Positions 7,938 through 16,124 of a stretch of 36,644 nucleotides of DNA are shown here, piece by piece. This DNA comes from Betaproteobacteria bacterium (GTDB lineage Bacteria > Pseudomonadota > Gammaproteobacteria > Burkholderiales > Burkholderiaceae_C), in the NCBI GenBank assembly GCA_025356445.1, contig JANXSZ010000026.1, positions 1 through 36,644 of the forward strand, read 5' to 3'. The notes under the pieces were generated by a model. It did not search any database. It was not told the origin of the DNA and was given only the letters and a program-made list of their open reading frames with translations. The position numbers were made by a program, and so were the translations under genes. Numbering within the stretch: position 1 is the stretch's first letter; each line of letters opens with the position of its first letter.

Positions 7938-8800
7938 GCATGACCTCAAATTACGTGACCTGCGCAGGCCATGAAATCCATTTCACCGAATGGGGTGGTG
8001 GGCATTCATCCACCGTCATCGCCTGGCACGGCTTGGCCCGCACCGGGCGTGACTTTGACGAACTCGCGTCCCATCTCAGCACCCGCTACCGCGTCATCTG
8101 CCCCGACACGATTGGCCGTGGTTTGAGTCAGTGGAGCAGCAACCCGGTCAACGACTACCAGCTGTCGTTTTACGCCCGCATCGCGGCTGAGCTGTTCGAT
8201 CAATTGAACATAGCCAAAGCCCACTGGGTAGGCACTTCGATGGGCGGTGCGATAGGCACAGTGTGCGCTTCCGGGTTGTTTCAGCCTGGCCTTAAGCCAC
8301 GCATCCAAAGCCTCACGCTCAACGACAACGCTCCCCAGTTGGCAGACGCTGCCATCGCCCGCATCCGTGCGTATGCAGGCAACCCGCCAGCGTTTGCAAG
8401 CGTGACCGCGTTGGAGGCTTTCTACCGGCAGGTTTACAAACCTTTTGGTGCCTTAAGTGACGCCCAATGGCGGCGCTTGGCAGAGACTTCCACCCGCCGC
8501 TTGCCCGATGGTCGCGTTACCCCGCATTACGATCCGGCGATGGTGCAGCAGTTCATCAGCCACCCAGACGATTACCTGATCTGGCAGCATTACGACGCGA
8601 TCACCGTGCCCGTGCTGTGCCTGCGTGGTGCAGAGTCGGATCTGGTGCTGCGTGAGACCACCGATGACATGCTGCTGCGCGGCCCAGGGGCCAAAGGCTT
8701 GACGCAGGTGGTCGAGATTTCAGGGTGTGGCCACGCCCCTGCGCTGAATGTGCCCGATCAGCTGAACCGGGTGGCAGCGTTTGTAGATGCGGCGAACTGA
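7934..8800 (+). CDS. Alpha/beta hydrolase coupled to the first transporter operon
   Basis: The 288-residue protein is a cytosolic alpha/beta hydrolase. The oxyanion region is AWHGLARTGRDFDEL, the nucleophile elbow is GTSMGG, an acid is likely in RGAESDLV, and the catalytic His is in SGCGHAPAL. There is no signal peptide. The ATG at 7934 overlaps the livM stop (ATGA) and has AAAGG 6 nt upstream, so it is translated with the transporter. That position suggests it hydrolyses an ester, amide or lactone brought in by the transporter. This is inference, and family members act on very diverse substrates. It is the last gene of the sigma-54-driven operon. Confidence 0.85.
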   Translation: MSMTSNYVTCAGHEIHFTEWGGGHSSTVIAWHGLARTGRDFDELASHLSTRYRVICPDTIGRGLSQWSSNPVNDYQLSFYARIAAELFDQLNIAKAHWVGTSMGGAIGTVCASGLFQPGLKPRIQSLTLNDNAPQLADAAIARIRAYAGNPPAFASVTALEAFYRQVYKPFGALSDAQWRRLAETSTRRLPDGRVTPHYDPAMVQQFISHPDDYLIWQHYDAITVPVLCLRGAESDLVLRETTDDMLLRGPGAKGLTQVVEISGCGHAPALNVPDQLNRVAAFVDAAN

Positions 8801-8896
8801 CGCGGCAAACCGACACAGCGCTGTCAATATGGTTTGCTATATTTTTTCTAGCACTCTGGGTTTATCCCACTGGTATTGCGTACATTCTTCGGCAAG

Positions 8897-9679
8897 ATGA
8901 CCCCCATGACCACTGACATCATCCTCCAAACGCAAAAGCTCACTAAAGAGTTCAAAGGCTTCACCGCTGTGGACAAGGTCGATTTGCAGGTGCGCCGGGG
9001 CACCATCCATGCGCTGATTGGCCCGAATGGTGCAGGTAAAACCACCTGTTTCAATTTACTGACCAAGTTCATCAAGCCCACGTCGGGCCATATCTTGTTC
9101 AACGGCGCTGACATCACGCAAGACGCACCCGCGCACATTGCTCGGCGCGGCATCATTCGCTCGTTCCAGATTTCGGCGGTGTTTCCCCATCTCACCGTGC
9201 TGGAAAACGTGCGTGTCGCGCTGCAACGCAAGCTGGGCACATCGTTCCACTTTTGGCGCTCCGAGAAAAGCTTGGACAGCCTGAACAGCCGGGCGCTTGA
9301 ATTGCTCGATGCGGTTGATTTGGCGCCCTATGCCAACCTGGAAACCGTGGAACTCAGCTATGGCCGCAAGCGTGCGCTGGAGATCGCCACCACGCTCGCG
9401 ATGGATCCTGAGCTGATGCTGCTGGACGAACCCACCCAGGGCATGGGCCTGGAAGACGTGGACCGTATCCGCCAGCTGATTAAGAAAGTGTCAGCCAACC
9501 GTACCGTGCTGATGGTGGAGCACAACATGAGCGTGGTGTCCAGCATTGCCGACACCATTACCGTGCTGCAACGCGGTGCCACGCTGGCCGAAGGGCCGTA
9601 TGCCGCAGTCTCTAAAAATCCCGCTGTGATCGAGGCCTATATGGGCAGCACCGATGCCGAGCTGAAAGGAGCCCACTGA
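8897..9679 (+). CDS. livG: LivG-type ABC transporter ATP-binding protein, second system
   Basis: The 260-residue ATPase has Walker A GPNGAGKT (42-49), signature region LSYGRKRALEIA, Walker B LMLLDEPTQGM and H-loop LMVEHNMSV. It opens the second transporter set, whose order (ATPase, ATPase, binding protein, permease, permease) differs from that of the first. I start it at the ATG at 8897; ATG 8906 is equally possible, as neither has a good Shine-Dalgarno. A gap of 96 bp separates it from the hydrolase gene, and no clear terminator or promoter could be assigned there. It may be partly co-transcribed with the first operon. Confidence 0.88.
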   Translation: MTPMTTDIILQTQKLTKEFKGFTAVDKVDLQVRRGTIHALIGPNGAGKTTCFNLLTKFIKPTSGHILFNGADITQDAPAHIARRGIIRSFQISAVFPHLTVLENVRVALQRKLGTSFHFWRSEKSLDSLNSRALELLDAVDLAPYANLETVELSYGRKRALEIATTLAMDPELMLLDEPTQGMGLEDVDRIRQLIKKVSANRTVLMVEHNMSVVSSIADTITVLQRGATLAEGPYAAVSKNPAVIEAYMGSTDAELKGAH

Positions 9680-9680
9680 C

Positions 9681-10385
9681 ATGGCCGCTACGTTTTTAGA
9701 AGTGCGTGATTTGCACGCCTGGTACGGTGAATCGCATGTGCTGCACGGTGTGAATTTCGATGTGAAAGAAGGTGAAGTTGTCACCCTCCTGGGCCGTAAT
9801 GGGGCAGGGCGCACCAGCACCATGCGGGCCATCATGGGTCTCACGGGCAGCCGCAAAGGTTCCATCAAAATTCACGGGACCGAGAGCATTGCCCTCGCCA
9901 CCCACAAAATTGCACGCTTAGGGGTGGGTTATTGCCCCGAAGAGCGCGGTATTTTTTCCAGCTTGTCGGCAGAAGAGAATCTGATGCTGCCCCCTGCACT
10001 GGCGCAAGGCGGCATGAGTGTGGATGAGATTTACACCCTGTTTCCTAATTTGAAGGAGCGCGCCAGCAGCCAGGGCACGCGCTTGTCTGGCGGTGAGCAG
10101 CAAATGCTGGCGGTTGCACGTATTCTGCGCACTGGCGCACGCTTGCTTTTGCTCGATGAAATCTCTGAAGGCCTTGCCCCCGTCATTGTGCAAAAACTGG
10201 CCGAGATGGTCAAAATGCTGCGTGCCAAGGGCTACACCATCGTGATGGTGGAGCAGAACTTCCGCTTTGCAGCGCCTCTGGCCGATCGCTTTTTGGTCAT
10301 GGAGCATGGCGAGATTCAGCAGACCTTCACGCAGGCTGAATTGCCCCAGCGGTTGGAGAAGCTGCACGAGTATCTGGGCGTTTAA
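9681..10385 (+). CDS. livF: LivF-type ABC transporter ATP-binding protein, second system (Walker A Lys to Arg)
   Basis: The 234-residue LivF-type ATPase has signature LSGGEQQMLAVARI, Walker B LLLLDEISEGLAP and H-loop VMVEQNF. Walker A reads GRNGAGRT (38-45), so the phosphate-contacting lysine is arginine at residue 44 (codon CGC). The paralogue at 5116 has the normal GRNGAGKT. The LivG partner keeps a normal site, so the transporter may run with one altered ATPase. The ATG follows the previous stop by one base, with AAAGGAG about 10 nt upstream. Confidence 0.88.
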   Translation: MAATFLEVRDLHAWYGESHVLHGVNFDVKEGEVVTLLGRNGAGRTSTMRAIMGLTGSRKGSIKIHGTESIALATHKIARLGVGYCPEERGIFSSLSAEENLMLPPALAQGGMSVDEIYTLFPNLKERASSQGTRLSGGEQQMLAVARILRTGARLLLLDEISEGLAPVIVQKLAEMVKMLRAKGYTIVMVEQNFRFAAPLADRFLVMEHGEIQQTFTQAELPQRLEKLHEYLGV

Positions 10386-10390
10386 AGCGG

Positions 10391-10457
10391 CTTCACCTTT
10401 TACCTTTTTCTACCCCTTCCTTCTTTTCCTCTCCTCTCCTCTCTTTTTCCTTCACTA
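10391..10457 (+). other. Polypyrimidine tract before the second binding-protein gene
   Basis: Almost every base of this stretch of about 65 nt is C or T, with CCTCT-type pentamer repeats at 10427-10443. It fills most of the 88-bp gap between livF and the binding-protein gene. The transcript would have an unstructured, C/U-rich leader at this point. No function is known. Confidence 0.7.
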
Positions 10458-10473
10458 CCAGCAGGACTTCACC

Positions 10474-11688
10474 ATGAAACTGAGCAAAATCGCAAGCGCA
10501 TGTGCTGTCGCTTTGACCGCCACGATGGCCGTCACCACACCCGCCCAGGCCCAATTTTCGGGGGATGTGATCCGTATCGGCCTCATTACGGACATGTCGG
10601 GTCTGTATTCCGACATTGATGGCCCTGGTGGCGTGGAAGCCATGCGCATGGCGGTCGCCGAGATGGGCGGGATGCTGAATGGCAAAAAGATTGAAATTTT
10701 GGTGGCTGATCACCAAAACAAGCCTGATGTGGCTGCGGCTAAAGCCCGTGAGTGGTTTGACACCCAAGGTGTAGACATGCTGATTGGTGGCACCAGCTCG
10801 GGCACCAGCTTGGCGATGTCCAAAGTGGCTCTGGAAAAGAAAAAATTGTTCATCTCGGTGGGGGCGGCCACCTCCGCGTTGACCAACGAGCAATGCTCGC
10901 CTTACACCGTGCATTGGGCCTACGACACCGTGGCGCTGGCCAAGGGCACGGGCAATGCGGTGGTGAAGGCCGGTGGCAAGAGCTGGTATTTCCTGGCAGC
11001 TGATTACGCATTTGGCGCGCAACTGCAAGCGGATACCTCTACAGTGGTGAAGGCCGCTGGCGGCACTATCGTTGGTTCGGTCAAGCACCCGCTGGCTGCC
11101 AGCGATTTTTCATCATTCTTGCTGCAAGCGCAGTCCAGCAAGGCGCAAATTCTGGGCTTGGCCAATGCTGGCGGCGACACCATCAACTCGATCAAAGCGG
11201 CTAACGAGTTCGGCATTACCAAAACCATGAAGCTTGCCGGTTTGCTGATGTTCATCAACGACATCCACTCGCTGGGCCTGAACGCCTCGCAAGGCATGTA
11301 CCTCACTGACAGCTGGTACTGGAACAAAGACGCTGAATCCCGTGCTTGGAGCCGCAAATTCTTTGAAAAGATGAAGCGCATGCCTTCCTCCATTCAAGCC
11401 GCTGACTACTCGGTTGCGCTGAACTACCTGAACGCTGTCAAAGCCGTGGGCACGGATGACGCTGACAAGGTGCTCGCACAGCTCAAGAAAACCAAAGTGA
11501 ACGACATTTTCGCCAAGGGTGGCTTCATCCGGGGTGATGGCCGCATGGTGCACGACATGTACTTGATGCAGGTGAAGACCCCCGCGCAGTCCACCGAGCC
11601 TTGGGACTACTACAACGTGGTGCAAACCTTCAAGGGTGAAGAAGCCTGGACGACCAAGGCAGAGAGCAAATGTGCGCTCTGGAAGTGA
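10474..11688 (+). CDS. ABC transporter periplasmic substrate-binding protein (branched-chain amino acid type), second system
   Basis: The 404-residue protein is another Peripla_BP_6 binding protein. Its signal peptide starts MKLSKIASACAVALTATM and ends TPAQAQ, with cleavage after AQA near residue 27. The mature part opens with GDVIRIGLITDMSGLYSD, the usual ligand-loop region. The ATG at 10474 is chosen because it opens the signal peptide and has AGGA about 9 nt upstream. It shows little similarity to the first binding protein beyond the fold, so the ligand is probably different. It lies between the ATPase and permease genes of the second set. Confidence 0.9.
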   Translation: MKLSKIASACAVALTATMAVTTPAQAQFSGDVIRIGLITDMSGLYSDIDGPGGVEAMRMAVAEMGGMLNGKKIEILVADHQNKPDVAAAKAREWFDTQGVDMLIGGTSSGTSLAMSKVALEKKKLFISVGAATSALTNEQCSPYTVHWAYDTVALAKGTGNAVVKAGGKSWYFLAADYAFGAQLQADTSTVVKAAGGTIVGSVKHPLAASDFSSFLLQAQSSKAQILGLANAGGDTINSIKAANEFGITKTMKLAGLLMFINDIHSLGLNASQGMYLTDSWYWNKDAESRAWSRKFFEKMKRMPSSIQAADYSVALNYLNAVKAVGTDDADKVLAQLKKTKVNDIFAKGGFIRGDGRMVHDMYLMQVKTPAQSTEPWDYYNVVQTFKGEEAWTTKAESKCALWK

Positions 11689-11762
11689 TAGCGGCTCTTG
11701 CCCATCAGTACTGCTCTAACGGCATAAAGTCAAGGTAATTCAGGCGCATTTCAGGAACATCA

Positions 11763-12650
11763 ATGAGTGAAATTTTTGGCATACCGATTCAGGCATTTTT
11801 GGGGCAACTGCTGCTCGGTCTGGTCAATGGCTCGTTTTACGCCATGCTCAGCCTGGGCCTGGCGGTGATTTTTGGCCTGCTGGGCATCGTGAACTTCGCC
11901 CACGGTGCGCTGTACATGGTGGGGGCTTATGTCGCGTGGTTCAGCCTGGAAAAGCTGGGCCTCAATTACTGGGCCGCTTTCGTGATTTCACCGCTGGTGG
12001 TTGGCCTGCTAGGGGTGGTGATCGAGCGTCTTTTCCTGCGCCACCTCTACAAGCTTGATCCCCTGTACGGCTTGTTGCTGACGTTTGGTTTAGCGTTGAT
12101 TGCCGAGGGTGTTTTTCGCGATCAGTTTGGCGTATCGGGTCAGCAATACCCGGTGCCTGAATTGCTGCAAGGGGCGACCAATTTAGGTTTCATGGTGTTG
12201 CCCAATTACCGCGCCTGGGTGGTCGTTGCTTCGTTGTCGATTTGCTTTGGAACCTGGTTTTTGATCGAAAAAACCAAACTGGGTGCCACGCTGCGTGCCG
12301 GTACTGAAAATCCCGCGCTGGTGCAAGCCTTTGGCATCAACGTGCCATTGATGGTCACCTTGACCTACGCGGGAGGGGCCGCCTTGGCCGCGATGGCTGG
12401 TGTGCTGGCTGCGCCTGTGATCCAAATCACACCGCTGATGGGCGCCAACCTCATCATCGTGGTGTTTGCCGTGGTGGTGATTGGTGGCATGGGTTCGATT
12501 TTGGGTTCCATCATCACGGGTGTGGTGCTGGGCTTGGTGGAAGGCCTGACCAAGGTGTTTTACCCCGAGGCGTCGAGCATTGTTGTGTTCGTCATCATGG
12601 TCATTGTGCTGATGGTGCGGCCCGCCGGCCTGTTTGGCAAGGAACTGTAA
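11763..12650 (+). CDS. livH: LivH-type branched-chain amino acid ABC permease, second system
   Basis: The 295-residue inner-membrane permease matches the usual LivH length. It carries the hallmarks GLVNGSFYAMLSLGLAVIFG and NFAHGALYMVGAY (about 20-60), the coupling segment KLGATLRAGTENPALVQAFG and the C-terminal GGMGSILGSI. AGGAA lies 8 nt before the ATG. It is 74 bp downstream of the binding-protein gene and 2 bp before the LivM-type gene. Confidence 0.9.
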   Translation: MSEIFGIPIQAFLGQLLLGLVNGSFYAMLSLGLAVIFGLLGIVNFAHGALYMVGAYVAWFSLEKLGLNYWAAFVISPLVVGLLGVVIERLFLRHLYKLDPLYGLLLTFGLALIAEGVFRDQFGVSGQQYPVPELLQGATNLGFMVLPNYRAWVVVASLSICFGTWFLIEKTKLGATLRAGTENPALVQAFGINVPLMVTLTYAGGAALAAMAGVLAAPVIQITPLMGANLIIVVFAVVVIGGMGSILGSIITGVVLGLVEGLTKVFYPEASSIVVFVIMVIVLMVRPAGLFGKEL

Positions 12651-12652
12651 AC

Positions 12653-13645
12653 GTGAGTGCTTCTACCTCTTCTTCTGCTTCTCCGGCGACTTCTTCCGCC
12701 AATGCGGCGAGCCGTTCTGGTCACATTGTCTGGGCAGCTGCGCTGCTGCTGTTGATCGCGGCCCCTTTTTTGGGCGTGTACCCGGTGTTCCTGATGAACG
12801 CGCTGTGCTTTGCCATCTTTGCCTGCGCGTTCAATTTGCTGTTGGGCTACACCGGTTTGCTGTCGTTCGGTCACGCCGCTTTCATGGGCTCTGCGGCTTA
12901 CGTCACCGGCTGGCTGGTGCGCAGTGCAGGCTGGCCACCCGAGTTGGGTGTGTTGGCCGGTACGCTGGGTGCCGGTGTGCTGGGCCTGCTGGTGGGCTTG
13001 GTCGCCATCCGCCGCCAGGGCATTTACTTTGCGATGGTCACGTTGGCCATGGCGCAAATGATCTACTTCATCTGCCTGCAAGCGCCGTTCACGGGGGGCG
13101 AGGACGGTCTGCAAGGCGTTCCCCGTGGCAAGCTCTTGGGCCTGGTTCCGCTGGACAACGATTTGCTGATGTACTTCGTGGTGCTGGCTGTGTTCGCTGC
13201 CACCTTTCTAGGCATCATGCGCATTGTGCATTCCCCCTACGGCCAAGTGCTCAAAGCCATCCGTGAAAACGAACCCCGTGCCATCTCGCTGGGCTACGAC
13301 GTAGACCGCTACAAGCTGCTGGCCTTTGTGCTGTCCACCACGCTCGCCGGGCTGGCCGGTTCGCTGAAAACGCTGGTGTTGGGCTTTGCAACACTGTCCG
13401 ATGTGCATTGGTCGCTCTCGGGTGAGGTGGTGTTGATGACGCTGTTGGGGGGCATGGGCACTTTTGCCGGGCCGGTGATTGGGGCCTTCACCATCATTGG
13501 CTTGCAAAACTTCTTGGCCGACCGCGTGGGTTCCTGGGTGACCGTCATCATCGGTGCGATTTTTGTGTTCTGCGTGATTGCGTTCCGGCGCGGTATCGTT
13601 GGGGAGCTGCTGGCTTGGCAGCAGCGCAAGCGGGCGAGCAAATAG
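12653..13645 (+). CDS. livM: LivM-type branched-chain amino acid ABC permease, second system
   Basis: The 330-residue inner-membrane permease has LGYTGLLSFGHAAFMGSAAY, the loop TGGEDGLQGV and YGQVLKAIRENEPRAISLGY, which are LivM features. The first 25 residues are unusually rich in Ser and Ala (SASTSSSASPATSS). The GTG at 12653 is used, with AAGGA about 10 nt upstream. No ATG is available before the first membrane span. It is the last gene of the second set and is followed by a strong terminator. Confidence 0.88.
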   Translation: MSASTSSSASPATSSANAASRSGHIVWAAALLLLIAAPFLGVYPVFLMNALCFAIFACAFNLLLGYTGLLSFGHAAFMGSAAYVTGWLVRSAGWPPELGVLAGTLGAGVLGLLVGLVAIRRQGIYFAMVTLAMAQMIYFICLQAPFTGGEDGLQGVPRGKLLGLVPLDNDLLMYFVVLAVFAATFLGIMRIVHSPYGQVLKAIRENEPRAISLGYDVDRYKLLAFVLSTTLAGLAGSLKTLVLGFATLSDVHWSLSGEVVLMTLLGGMGTFAGPVIGAFTIIGLQNFLADRVGSWVTVIIGAIFVFCVIAFRRGIVGELLAWQQRKRASK

Positions 13646-13689
13646 GGCAAACAAGTCCTGCGTTGCAGCCCAGCGGCGACCACCCTTAA

Positions 13690-13719
13690 AAAGCCAAGGC
13701 CATGTGCCTTGGCTTTCTT
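13690..13719 (+). terminator. Intrinsic terminator after the second transporter operon
   Basis: AAAGCCAAGG (13690-13699) pairs perfectly with CCTTGGCTTT (13707-13716) around a 7-nt loop, and the downstream strand ends TTTCTT. It lies 45 bp after the livM stop and would end the operon. Confidence 0.85.
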
Positions 13720-13759
13720 ATTGGCGAGACACCTCTCAGCACAGTGCAAAATCCCCCCT

Positions 13760-14611
13760 ATGAAACCACCTCCAAGACTGCAAGCCCTGATCGAAGAAGG
13801 CCTGATCGACACCGTGGTGCGCCAGCTCATGAGCGGCAAAGAAGCCATGGTTTACGTGGTGCGCTGTGGTGATGACACCCGGTGCGCCAAAATTTACAAA
13901 GAGGCGACCAACCGCAGCTTTCGCCAAGCGGTGGACTACACCGAAAACCGCAAGGTCAAAAACAGCCGCCAAGCGCGCGCCATGGCCAAAGGCACCAAAT
14001 TTGGCCGTGAATCCCAAGAGGCCGCATGGCAGAGCGCTGAAGTTGATGCCCTCTACCGCCTTGCCGCCGCCGGGGTGCGTGTGCCCAAACCGCATAATTT
14101 TTGCGATGGTGTGCTGCTGATGGAGCTTGTCACCGATGAGCACGGGGACGCAGCGCCACGCCTGAACGACGTGGTGCTGACGCCTGAGCAGGCGATGGCC
14201 CATCACGCCACGCTGCTTAAAGAAGTGGTGCGGATGCTGGTGGGGGCGGGCGTTGTCCACGGTGATTTGTCCGAGTTCAACATCCCGCTGGCGGCCGACG
14301 GCCCCGTCATCATTGATCTGCCCCAGGCTGTGGACGCCGCCGGTAACAACCATGCTCAGCGGATGCTGCTGCGCGACGTGGACAACCTGCGCAATTTCTT
14401 TGGTGGCTTTGCCCCTGCGCTGTTGCAAACGCATTACGGCCCTGAGATGTGGGATTTGTACCAACGCGGTATTTTGAGCGTGGACACTGTGCTGAGCGGC
14501 CAGTTCAAGCGCAAGGGCGGCCCCGTGGACATGGGTGGCGTGCTGCGCGAGATTGGTGATGCACGCGACGAAGAAGCCGCCCGCCGCCTTCGGATGCAGC
14601 AAACGGCTTGA
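13760..14611 (+). CDS. RIO-family atypical protein kinase
   Basis: The 283-residue protein has the RIO kinase core: nucleotide loop SGKEAMVY (25-32), phosphate-binding lysine in CAKIYK (44), catalytic loop HGDLSEFN (167-174, Asp 169 and Asn 174) and metal-binding IIDLPQAVD (184-192, Asp 186). All key residues are intact, so it is likely active. RIO1/RIO2 enzymes in eukaryotes and archaea act in small-subunit ribosome maturation. The targets of the bacterial members are not established. The ATG at 13760 precedes the family N-terminus, though no good Shine-Dalgarno is seen. It stands between the transporter terminator and a nuclease-fold gene. Confidence 0.87.
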   Translation: MKPPPRLQALIEEGLIDTVVRQLMSGKEAMVYVVRCGDDTRCAKIYKEATNRSFRQAVDYTENRKVKNSRQARAMAKGTKFGRESQEAAWQSAEVDALYRLAAAGVRVPKPHNFCDGVLLMELVTDEHGDAAPRLNDVVLTPEQAMAHHATLLKEVVRMLVGAGVVHGDLSEFNIPLAADGPVIIDLPQAVDAAGNNHAQRMLLRDVDNLRNFFGGFAPALLQTHYGPEMWDLYQRGILSVDTVLSGQFKRKGGPVDMGGVLREIGDARDEEAARRLRMQQTA

Positions 14612-14671
14612 CGGCACAGCATTTAACGAAGCACTTAATAGCAATAGCGCACCTAGCGGCGCAGGAAGCCT

Positions 14672-15238
14672 ATGAAATTCAAAATGTCCGATAAATCGCT
14701 GTTCGCGATTTTGCTGCGCTCACCCTCTTGGATCAGCTTTGCGGTGGTTGCCGTGTTTGCTGCCGCTTCGGTGGCGCTCCTGCCCGCGCAGTACGTGCCT
14801 TTTGGCATGATGGGCGCCTTTCCGTTTCTGGCGATTGGCTGCATCACGGCATGGCGGCAGTGGCATGCGCCCAGCCCGGCACGCTTGGCCGACATGCAAG
14901 CCAAAATCAGCGCCATGCCCTGGCGCGAGTTCTCAGTGGCGTTGGAGCAGTCTTATCTTCGCCGAGGCTCTGCCGTGACACCGCTGAACAGCCCAGCCGC
15001 TGATTTCAGTTTGCTGAAAAACGGCAGCACCACCGTGGTGAGCTGCAAGCGCTGGAAAGCAACGAACCACGGTATCGAGGCTCTGCGTGATTTGGTCGCC
15101 GAAAAAGACAAACGGGGTGCAGACAGCTGTGCTTACCTCGGTCTGGGCCAGGTGACCGATACGGCTCGCGCGTTTGCTCAAACGCAAGGCATCCGTCTGG
15201 TCGCTGGTGAGGCTTTGCTACAGCTTTTTTTGGATTGA
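14672..15238 (+). CDS. Membrane-anchored Mrr-like restriction endonuclease-fold protein
   Basis: The 188-residue protein has two hydrophobic segments (about 20-37 and 42-60) followed by a cytosolic domain like Mrr_cat: MPWREFSVALEQSYLRRG (83-100), an acidic residue in DFSLL (Asp 111), and SCKRW (124-128) where the PD-(D/E)XK fold usually has Q-x-K or E-x-K. The Lys is kept but the Glu/Gln is Ser, so nuclease activity is doubtful. AGGAAG lies 5 nt before the ATG. There is no methyltransferase or other restriction gene nearby. It may be a housekeeping membrane-linked member of the family. Confidence 0.75.
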   Translation: MKFKMSDKSLFAILLRSPSWISFAVVAVFAAASVALLPAQYVPFGMMGAFPFLAIGCITAWRQWHAPSPARLADMQAKISAMPWREFSVALEQSYLRRGSAVTPLNSPAADFSLLKNGSTTVVSCKRWKATNHGIEALRDLVAEKDKRGADSCAYLGLGQVTDTARAFAQTQGIRLVAGEALLQLFLD

Positions 15239-15311
15239 ATCTGGTCGCAGCGCAATCTGGATGGGTGAAAGTTGCTCTTAAAAACAGAGCAAACGTCCTT
15301 GTGGCACCAGG

Positions 15312-16124
15312 CTAGGCTTGCAAGAGATCCCGCAGTGCAAACAGCACCCCGTCTGGTGCTTCCGACATTAGCGAATGCCCCGCTTGCAGCGCGACGACTC
15401 GGGTTTGCTTCACACGGGCTACCAATGTCTGCGCTGCATTGGGAGGGGTCATCTGGTCGTCGTTGCCAACTATGAAAAGTGTAGCGCACTTAACCCGTCC
15501 AGCCTGCATCAGACCCTCTTTGTAGTCATCACAGGCCTTGAAACCCGTGTGGAACACGTTGACACGCGGGTTGCTGGCCAGCACGCGGCGCATCAGGGCC
15601 TGTGAGCTGCCATAGAGCCAGGTGCCTGGCCCCAGGGATGATGGCGGAGGTGCCAGCATCGAGTGCGAAAACTGGTTCACCATGGCAATAGCCTTGTGGG
15701 GGGCACACAACGCAGTGTCTAGCAGGGCAGGGGACACTTTCATTGGAAAAGCCGTGCCCACCAGTGCCAAATGCGTCACCCGGTCAGGTGCCTCGGCGGC
15801 GGTGTGCAGCGCAATCAGTGAGCCAAAACTGTGGCCTACCAATGCCGCTTGGGGGGCACCCACTGCGTCCAGCAGTGCGAGGATGAAGCTGGCGGCGGCC
15901 TCTACCGTGGCGGGCGGCTCGCCCTCGCTTTTGCAGTGACCAGGCAAATCCGGTGCCAGTACGTTCCAGCCGTGGTTGGCGAAGTAGCGGGTTTGCAAAA
16001 TCCATACGCTGTGGTCGTTCAGAACGCCATGGATGAAGACGACGGTGGGCTTGGCCGGGTCGAAGGCTTTGCCCCCTGTGTAGCAGTAGGTGGTGTGGTG
16101 GTTGACGGTGAGGTACATGGTCAT
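15312..16124 (-). CDS. Alpha/beta hydrolase coupled to metY
   Basis: The 270-residue protein has the full alpha/beta-hydrolase set: oxyanion FIHGVLNDHSVW (30-41), nucleophile GHSFGS (97-102, Ser 99), acid in VGNDDQMTPP, and His in LQAGHSLMSEAP. There is no signal peptide. Its ATG overlaps the metY stop (ATGA), so the two are translated together. MetX-type acyltransferases share this fold, but this protein is shorter (MetX is about 370-380 residues) and lacks their usual sequence, so I do not call it MetX. The substrate is unknown. Confidence 0.82.
   Translation of the reverse strand: MTMYLTVNHHTTYCYTGGKAFDPAKPTVVFIHGVLNDHSVWILQTRYFANHGWNVLAPDLPGHCKSEGEPPATVEAAASFILALLDAVGAPQAALVGHSFGSLIALHTAAEAPDRVTHLALVGTAFPMKVSPALLDTALCAPHKAIAMVNQFSHSMLAPPPSSLGPGTWLYGSSQALMRRVLASNPRVNVFHTGFKACDDYKEGLMQAGRVKCATLFIVGNDDQMTPPNAAQTLVARVKQTRVVALQAGHSLMSEAPDGVLFALRDLLQA

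Noticed and set aside
14672-15238. A restriction-modification system built around the Mrr-like gene
   Set aside because: There is no methyltransferase, specificity subunit or other defence gene nearby, and the active-site motif is altered.
15312-16124. MetX homoserine acetyltransferase next to metY
   Set aside because: The fold is right but the protein is about 100 residues too short and lacks MetX-like sequence around the nucleophile, so only a general hydrolase is called.
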